Program-made: the position numbers and the translations under genes
Source of the DNA: CALVXC01 sp036636255
GTDB lineage: Bacteria; Bacillota_I; Bacilli_A; RF39; UBA660
Direction: 5' to 3'
Assembly (NCBI GenBank): GCA_036636255.1
Contig: JAVWOV010000010.1
Coordinates: 1-19,395 of the forward strand
DNA: 19,395 nucleotides
Part shown: in pieces, positions 15,366-19,395 of the stretch
Numbering within the stretch: position 1 is the stretch's first letter
Layout of the letters: every line of letters starts with the position of its first letter
Notes under the pieces: generated by a model
Seen by the model: only the letters and a program-made list of their open reading frames with translations
What the model was told of the DNA's origin: nothing
Database searches by the model: none

Positions 15366-16118
15366 TCATCTCCCTAATATATCAAAAAAATCAATAGCAT
15401 TCCTACTTGTTGTATTAACAACACAATCTATAGGAATGCCTTTAATCTCCGCAATAGTATTCGCTACATATTTAACATTACACGGTTCATTTTGCTTCCC
15501 CTTAAAAATAGAAGGCGTCATATAAGGACTATCCGTTTCCAACAACAAATATTTCAAATCAATTCCCCTAACAACTCTAATTAATTTTTTAGCATTTTTA
15601 AAAGTAACAGAGCCACCAATACCAAACATGACACCAAGTGAAACAAACTCATAAGCCATCTCTAAACTAGAACTATAACAATGTAATAATTTCTTTGTTT
15701 TACTAAACTTTTTTAAAATTTCATAAACATCTAAAGTAGCCTCCCGATTATGAATAACAATCGGCTTATTATATCTATTTGCCAAATTAATTTGTTTAAT
15801 AAATAAATCCTGCTGTAAACCTTTATTATCGCTAATATAACGATAATCAAGTCCTATCTCACCAATAGCTACTATCTTAGCATTTTCTAAATTATCTTCA
15901 ATAAACTTCAAACTATAATCGGTTAACTTATCCATTTCCGTAGGATGTATTCCAAGCGTACCATAAACATTATCAAATGAACTAACAAGTTCCATTACTT
16001 CCCTGTTAGTTTCATCATTAACCCCACTTACAATAATAATACCATTCATAGCGGCAACAACAGCAGCAATATCAGTATAATAATTTTTACTCAAATGACA
16101 ATGTGTATCAATCAACAT
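15366..16118 (-). CDS. tatD: TatD-family metal-dependent hydrolase (3'-5' DNase)
   Basis: TatD-type TIM-barrel metallohydrolases act as Mg-dependent DNases. The 250 residues have the metal ligands in order: DTHCHL (4-9), GEIGLDY (86-92, Glu87), HNREA (His123), LHCYS (His146) and TDSPY (Asp196). Length and motif order match the family. ATG 16118 has GGAGG with a 6-nt spacer; that GGAGG comes directly after the U-run of a terminator hairpin. Lying downstream of metG and upstream of rsmA is the common Firmicutes arrangement. Confidence 0.95.
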   Translation of the reverse strand: MLIDTHCHLSKNYYTDIAAVVAAMNGIIIVSGVNDETNREVMELVSSFDNVYGTLGIHPTEMDKLTDYSLKFIEDNLENAKIVAIGEIGLDYRYISDNKGLQQDLFIKQINLANRYNKPIVIHNREATLDVYEILKKFSKTKKLLHCYSSSLEMAYEFVSLGVMFGIGGSVTFKNAKKLIRVVRGIDLKYLLLETDSPYMTPSIFKGKQNEPCNVKYVANTIAEIKGIPIDCVVNTTSRNAIDFFDILGR

Positions 16119-16129
16119 AAATAACCTCC

Positions 16130-16159
16130 AAAAAAATTATATCACACAACGATATAATT
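16130..16159 (-). terminator. Intrinsic terminator between the small membrane ORF and tatD
   Basis: Minus-strand RNA: AAUUAUAUC (16159-16151) pairs perfectly with GAUAUAAUU (16143-16135) across a 7-nt loop, followed by U down to 16130. The stem starts 3 nt after the small ORF's stop and the U-run abuts tatD's GGAGG (16129-16125). It is GC-poor, so it may leak. Confidence 0.6.
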
Positions 16160-16162
16160 TTC

Positions 16163-16324
16163 TTATCTTTTGATATAAAAGTATCTAATAATATAAAATA
16201 TTAAAATAATAACATACCCTAAATCAATAAAATTAAAACTAACAAACAAACTTCCAAGAATTAAAGCAAGTAATACAGCACACGTCATAATAACATACCG
16301 CTTATCTTTTCCATCAGTAGTCAT
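16163..16324 (-). CDS. Small two-helix membrane protein, unrecognised
   Basis: A 53-codon ORF with an ATG at 16324, AAGGAGC five bases upstream and a TAA at 16165-16163. It is supported as a gene by a promoter (16354-16382), a ribosome-binding site and a terminator immediately after it. The product begins with the charged stretch MTTDGKDKRY. It then has a hydrophobic helix (about 11-31, VIMTCAVLLALILGSLFVSF), a short FIDLG turn, and a second helix (about 36-49) ending in the basic tail RYFYIKR. This predicts a hairpin membrane protein with both ends cytoplasmic. I recognise no family. The gene sits between metG and tatD, where no such gene is usual. Confidence 0.75.
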   Translation of the reverse strand: MTTDGKDKRYVIMTCAVLLALILGSLFVSFNFIDLGYVIILIFYIIRYFYIKR

Positions 16325-16353
16325 AAAAAGCTCCTTGCTATTACTACATTACC

Positions 16354-16382
16354 AATATAACATTATCACAACAATTTTTCAA
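16354..16382 (-). promoter_or_regulatory. Promoter for the small membrane ORF
   Basis: On the minus strand, TTGAAA (16382-16377), 17 bases, then TATATT (16359-16354). Initiation would be near 16347, about 23 nt before the ORF's ATG. It lies in the 108-nt gap after metG. That gap has no obvious terminator, only a loopless CTTTTTTAAAAAAG palindrome. Confidence 0.6.
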
Positions 16383-16432
16383 ACCCTTTTTTAAAAAAGC
16401 ACTCGACAATTTACAACATTTTACACTTTTAT

Positions 16433-18001
16433 TTACAAATTATAATAATTTTTAATTTCAGTTAACTTTTCATCCTTTTTAATTCGCTCAAAAAGGGGCG
16501 CAGGTGCATTTAATTTAATACCAATATCTAAGCCATTAAAATCATCCAAAGAATCCATAAAACGATTTTCTGTATTTAATTGATGAAAAATTTCATCTGC
16601 TGTAGCCGGTAAAAAAGCTTGTAATAAAACAGCACCCTGTCTTATTGCCTCTAAAAGAGTATACATCACTGTTACTAATCTATCCTTTTTATTTTCATCA
16701 GCCGCCAAAATCCATGGTGTAGTCTCATCAATATATTTATTACATCTTCTAAAAATATTAAACACATCATCAATAGCATCAGCTATCTTAAGATCATCAA
16801 TTTTACTAGCTACCTTAATCCTAGCTTCTTTAACAACCGCAATAACTTCAAAATCAATATCATTAAAAACAGTAGGAGCTATAACTTCTAAAGAAAAATA
16901 TTTATTAACCATACTAATGGTTCTATTAACCAAATTACCAAGCGTATTGGCCAAATCAGCATTAAATCTTTCAATCAATAAATCATATGTAATAATACCA
17001 TCACTACTATAAGGAATTTCATGTAAAACATAATAACGAACAGCATCAACACCAAATAAATTAACTAAATCATCCGCATAAATAATATTACCTTTTGACT
17101 TGCTCATTTTATCATCACCAAATAAAATCCATGGATGACCAAATATTTTCTTCGGTTGTTCTAAACCCAAAGCATGTAAAATAATCGGCCAATAAATTGT
17201 ATGAAACCGTAAAATATCTTTACCAATCAAATGAACGTCCGCCGGCCAATAATTCGAAAACTCATCCGTTACACCATCAACATCATAACCAATAAAAGTA
17301 ATATAATTACTCAATGCATCAAGCCATACATAAACAATATGACCCGAATCAAAATCAACTGGTACTCCCCATTTGAATGATGTCCTTGATACACAAAGAT
17401 CATGTAAGCCTGGCTTTATAAAGTTATTCATTATTTCGTTTTTTCGCGCTACCGGTGAAATAAAATCAGGATGTCCATCAATATATTCTTCTAACCACTT
17501 AGAATATTTGGATAATTTTAAAAAATATGCTTCTTCTTTAGTAACAACAACATCTCTGCCACAATCTGGACACTTACCATCAATCAATTGACCATCAGTA
17601 TAAAAAGACTCACAAGGAATACAATATAAACCTTCATAATTACCTTTATAAATATCCCCTTGTTCATATAATTTTTTAAAAATTCTTGTTACTTTCTCTA
17701 CATGCGAAGGATTAGTTGTTCGCACAAACTTATCATAACTAGTATTCATAACATCCCAAATACGTCTTACTTCCAAAGAAACCTCATCAACAAAAGCTTG
17801 TGGATCTTTTCCTTCAAGCAGTGCATATTGTTCGATTTTTTGACCATGCTCATCTGTTCCTGTTTGAAAATAAACATCAAAACCCGCTAAACGCTTATAA
17901 CGTGCTATAGCATCAGCTAAAACAATCTCATACGTATTACCAATATGTGGCTTACCTGACGTATACGCTATAGCTGTTGAAATATAAAACTTTTTTTTCA
18001 T
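16433..18001 (-). CDS. metG: Methionyl-tRNA synthetase
   Basis: MetRS charges both initiator and elongator tRNA-Met. The 522 residues contain the class I motifs HIGN (19-22, HIGH-like) and KMSKS (298-302). A zinc knuckle has Cys127-X2-Cys130 and Cys144-X2-Cys147 (CIPC and CPDC). The anticodon-binding helical domain ends near residue 520. The C-terminal EMAP/OB-type tRNA-binding domain present in longer MetRS (about 660 residues in B. subtilis) is absent. The ATG overlaps the dut stop (ATGA), so the two are translationally coupled. Control is by the upstream T-box with an apparent AUG specifier. Confidence 0.97.
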   Translation of the reverse strand: MKKKFYISTAIAYTSGKPHIGNTYEIVLADAIARYKRLAGFDVYFQTGTDEHGQKIEQYALLEGKDPQAFVDEVSLEVRRIWDVMNTSYDKFVRTTNPSHVEKVTRIFKKLYEQGDIYKGNYEGLYCIPCESFYTDGQLIDGKCPDCGRDVVVTKEEAYFLKLSKYSKWLEEYIDGHPDFISPVARKNEIMNNFIKPGLHDLCVSRTSFKWGVPVDFDSGHIVYVWLDALSNYITFIGYDVDGVTDEFSNYWPADVHLIGKDILRFHTIYWPIILHALGLEQPKKIFGHPWILFGDDKMSKSKGNIIYADDLVNLFGVDAVRYYVLHEIPYSSDGIITYDLLIERFNADLANTLGNLVNRTISMVNKYFSLEVIAPTVFNDIDFEVIAVVKEARIKVASKIDDLKIADAIDDVFNIFRRCNKYIDETTPWILAADENKKDRLVTVMYTLLEAIRQGAVLLQAFLPATADEIFHQLNTENRFMDSLDDFNGLDIGIKLNAPAPLFERIKKDEKLTEIKNYYNL

Positions 18002-18483
18002 ATCAATTCTACTCCTTCATCCGTACTACCAATTCCTCCACTGCGTTTAACGCTATTAACATCATCAGCAATAAGAAACGGCAAAAAAATTCCCTGAACT
18101 ATTTTATTACCTTTAACAACTTTAAATATATCATTGCCTTCATTTTGTAACGCAATCCATATATGTCCCTCATTAGAAACATTATCATAATAATCACTAT
18201 CAATAATACCCACTTGATTACATAGACGAACATTATACTTAAATCCCATACTACTTCTAACAACCAACATTAAAAATACATTACTATCCATTTTTACTTT
18301 TACACCTAATGGAATTTTCTTAACCTCGCCCGGTAACAAATCAAAATCAACGAGGGAAAAAAAATCATATCCCGCACTATTAATAGTACTCCTCATAGGC
18401 AAATTATATTCACCGTACAATGAAAAATCTTTCACAACATCTTTACAAAATTGTTTAAAACTAATTTTTTCGAATTTTTGCAT
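17998..18483 (-). CDS. dut: Trimeric-type dUTPase (dUTP diphosphatase)
   Basis: Hydrolyses dUTP to dUMP, limiting uracil in DNA and supplying dUMP for dTMP. The 161 residues carry five dUTPase motifs: I SAGYD (36-40); II RSS (76-78); III GIIDSDY (92-98, catalytic Asp95); IV KGNKIVQ (124-130); V RSGGIGST (147-154). In V an Ile replaces the Phe of the common GGFGST, a position that also varies in Bacillus enzymes. An N-terminal extension of about 30 residues precedes motif I. I chose ATG 18483 because GGAGG lies six bases upstream; an earlier in-frame GTG (18507) falls in the T-box terminator. It lies between that T-box and metG. A different dNTP pyrophosphatase specificity is possible. Confidence 0.88.
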   Translation of the reverse strand: MQKFEKISFKQFCKDVVKDFSLYGEYNLPMRSTINSAGYDFFSLVDFDLLPGEVKKIPLGVKVKMDSNVFLMLVVRSSMGFKYNVRLCNQVGIIDSDYYDNVSNEGHIWIALQNEGNDIFKVVKGNKIVQGIFLPFLIADDVNSVKRSGGIGSTDEGVELI

Positions 18484-18493
18484 ACAACACCTC

Positions 18494-18528
18494 CAAACAA
18501 AAATCACCCCCTATATAAGGACGTGATT
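18494..18528 (-). terminator. T-box terminator hairpin
   Basis: Minus-strand RNA: AAUCA C..CC pairs with GG..GUGAUU around a UUAUAUA loop (18528-18519 with 18511-18502), with one internal mismatch, and is followed by UUUUUGUUU (18503-18495). It competes with the T-box antiterminator, and its U-run ends just before the dut Shine-Dalgarno. Confidence 0.75.
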
Positions 18529-18708
18529 GACGTGGTACCACCTTAATTTACAATAAAATTATATCTCTTCCTTTAACGCAAATTCCCACGACCTATAAAT
18601 ATAGGCAAACTCCAGAACCATTTAAAATACTTTCTTCCTATTTGCTTTCACCAATCACAAACTCTCTATAAAGAAAAGCGTATTTTTCTTTCTTTCACCA
18701 TCTTTAAT
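18494..18708 (-). ncRNA. T-box riboswitch, probable tRNA-Met sensor
   Basis: The leader has T-box hallmarks in order. AGAGAG, then GATTGGTGAAAGC, gives Stem I features. The putative specifier region is AAATGGTTCTGGAG, in which ATG (18621-18619) is followed by a purine and matches the downstream metG. Near the end comes AAGGTGGTACCACG (18543-18530), the near-invariant T-box sequence that pairs with the uncharged tRNA 3' end. A terminator follows. An overlapping TGG (Trp) reading of the specifier exists but is followed by a pyrimidine and does not fit the operon. Low Met-tRNA charging would switch on dut and metG. Confidence 0.9.
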
Positions 18709-18714
18709 AACAAA

Positions 18715-18743
18715 AGTATATCATACTTTATTCTATTCTTCAA
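18715..18743 (-). promoter_or_regulatory. Promoter of the T-box/dut/metG unit
   Basis: On the minus strand, TTGAAG (18743-18738), 17 bases, then TATACT (18720-18715). The -35 lies in the last codons of spoVT. Initiation would be near 18708, giving a leader of about 225 nt to the dut ATG. This makes dut-metG independent of spoVT transcription. Confidence 0.7.
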
Positions 18744-19266
18744 GATATTTAGATAAAAATTTCGAAGTTATTCGAGCTATCTTATCATCCACTAGATCAA
18801 CCACTTCACCGGTTGATAAAATAATAACCAACCCAATAGCATCACCATTAGCAACAATAGTACTAATTATATAAGTAGCATCTAACAATTTATCATCAAC
18901 CAAACTAATATTTTTAACGTGCTTTTCAAAAATATTTTCTCTTCTTTTAATCGATGTAAATAACGACTCACTAATAGGCTTATTTAAATATTCCTTCTTC
19001 AATTCTCCAGTAACAGCAATAATATTATCCATATCCGTAATAATTACATTTTTATCCGTAAAAATATGAATAGAATCTGCAAAATCACCCGCTAGATCAC
19101 TAATCTTCTTCATTAAGGAATGCTTTTTTAAAATAATATTTTCTTTATCATCAACAAAAATTTCTAAATTTTCACCATCTTTTATACGTAAACCCTTTCT
19201 TATCTCTTTAGGAATAACTACTCTGCCTAAATCATCTATTCTCCTAACAACTCCCGTCGCCTTCAT
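18733..19266 (-). CDS. spoVT: SpoVT-type AbrB-family transcriptional regulator
   Basis: DNA-binding regulator with a swapped-hairpin AbrB domain. The first 50 residues (MKATGVVRRIDDLGRVVIPK, then EIRKGLRIKDGENLEIFVDD) match the AbrB/SpoVT N-terminus almost completely. The remaining roughly 125 residues form a GAF-like domain, with SIHIFTDKNVIITDMDNIIAVTG and a KKEYLNKPISESL segment close to the SpoVT pattern. Total length, 177 versus 178 in B. subtilis SpoVT, separates it from the shorter AbrB (under 100). In B. subtilis SpoVT acts in the forespore under sigma-G; its role here is unknown. GAGGT precedes the ATG. Confidence 0.92.
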   Translation of the reverse strand: MKATGVVRRIDDLGRVVIPKEIRKGLRIKDGENLEIFVDDKENIILKKHSLMKKISDLAGDFADSIHIFTDKNVIITDMDNIIAVTGELKKEYLNKPISESLFTSIKRRENIFEKHVKNISLVDDKLLDATYIISTIVANGDAIGLVIILSTGEVVDLVDDKIARITSKFLSKYLEE

Positions 19267-19314
19267 AGTTACCTCGCTTTCTAACTAATATTTTGTGTCA
19301 AATATTACTATTTA

Positions 19315-19328
19315 TACTTATTTAAGTA
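19315..19328. repeat. Palindrome upstream of spoVT
   Basis: TACTTA (19315-19320) and TAAGTA (19323-19328) form a perfect 6-bp inverted repeat with a 2-nt spacer, about 50-60 nt before the spoVT ATG. A TATAAA on the minus strand overlaps its spoVT-proximal end, so it could be an operator; no good -35 is visible. The remaining bases to 19395 are AT-rich with no gene. Confidence 0.35.
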
Positions 19329-19395
19329 ATAAAAATATGCTATAACCCGAGTTTTGTAGTTAAAAAATCAAAAAAAGTTTATTTTTTGTTGAAAA

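Noticed and set aside
18484..18507. Upstream GTG start for dut
   Set aside because: It would place the N-terminus inside the T-box terminator and the Shine-Dalgarno inside the gene; ATG 18483 has GGAGG at correct spacing.
19296..19301. TTGACA as a -35 for spoVT
   Set aside because: No -10-like hexamer occurs 16-18 nt downstream, and the ATG is only about 30 nt away.
1..19395. UGA read as tryptophan (Mycoplasma-type code)
   Set aside because: TGA ends dut, tatD, ung and parB at the expected places, and Trp is encoded by TGG in conserved motifs.
1..19395. CRISPR array, insertion sequence, prophage or toxin-antitoxin module
   Set aside because: No spaced direct repeats, transposase, integrase or phage-like genes are present; gene content is housekeeping throughout.

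Overview
The window is a compact, AT-rich, single-strand gene block from a low-GC Gram-positive bacterium. All 21 genes I support lie on the minus strand, so biologically it reads from position 19395 down to 1. TGA is used as an ordinary stop (dut, tatD, ung, parB) and TGG encodes Trp, so the standard bacterial code applies and not the Mycoplasma code. Gene content (spoVT, a T-box before metG, Soj/Spo0J-type parAB, DUF951, Bacillus-like gene pairs) points to the Firmicutes/Bacilli side. Short gaps and missing usual neighbours (no hpt between tilS and ftsH, no rnmV between tatD and rsmA) suggest a streamlined, possibly uncultured lineage. A 10-N run inside one gene shows this is a draft assembly. 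I cannot name the species.

Layout in the direction of transcription: (1) spoVT, a transition or sporulation regulator. (2) A T-box riboswitch with a probable Met (AUG) specifier and its own promoter, leading dut and metG, which overlap as ATGA. (3) An unannotated 53-residue two-helix membrane protein with its own promoter and a terminator directly behind it. (4) tatD and rsmA, closed by a strong terminator. (5) alsT, ung, tilS, ftsH. (6) A roughly 340-nt AT-rich gap with little in it. (7) parA, parB, mscS, a DUF951 gene, an AbgT-family transporter and ychF. (8) rpsF, ssb, rpsR with a strong promoter and a leader hairpin that can pair with the rpsF ribosome-binding site. (9) The S10 operon (rpsJ, rplC, rplD, rplW, continuing off the left edge) behind a near-consensus promoter and a structured leader.

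Functionally this is housekeeping: translation (ribosomal proteins, MetRS, TilS, RsmA, YchF), genome maintenance (Ung, Dut, SSB, ParAB), membrane quality control (FtsH), osmotic release (MscS) and two transporters. Blocks (1)-(5) and (6)-(8) correspond to gene blocks that in Bacillus subtilis lie on opposite sides of oriC; here they are fused in one direction.

I did not find a clearly new multi-gene system. The points most worth a second look are a Rho_N/SAP-like tail on FtsH, a dUTPase gene inserted between a Met T-box and metG, the hidden small membrane protein gene, the terminator-to-start arrangement of alsT (possibly leaderless), the ribosomal-protein leaders, and unusual C-termini on L3 and SSB.
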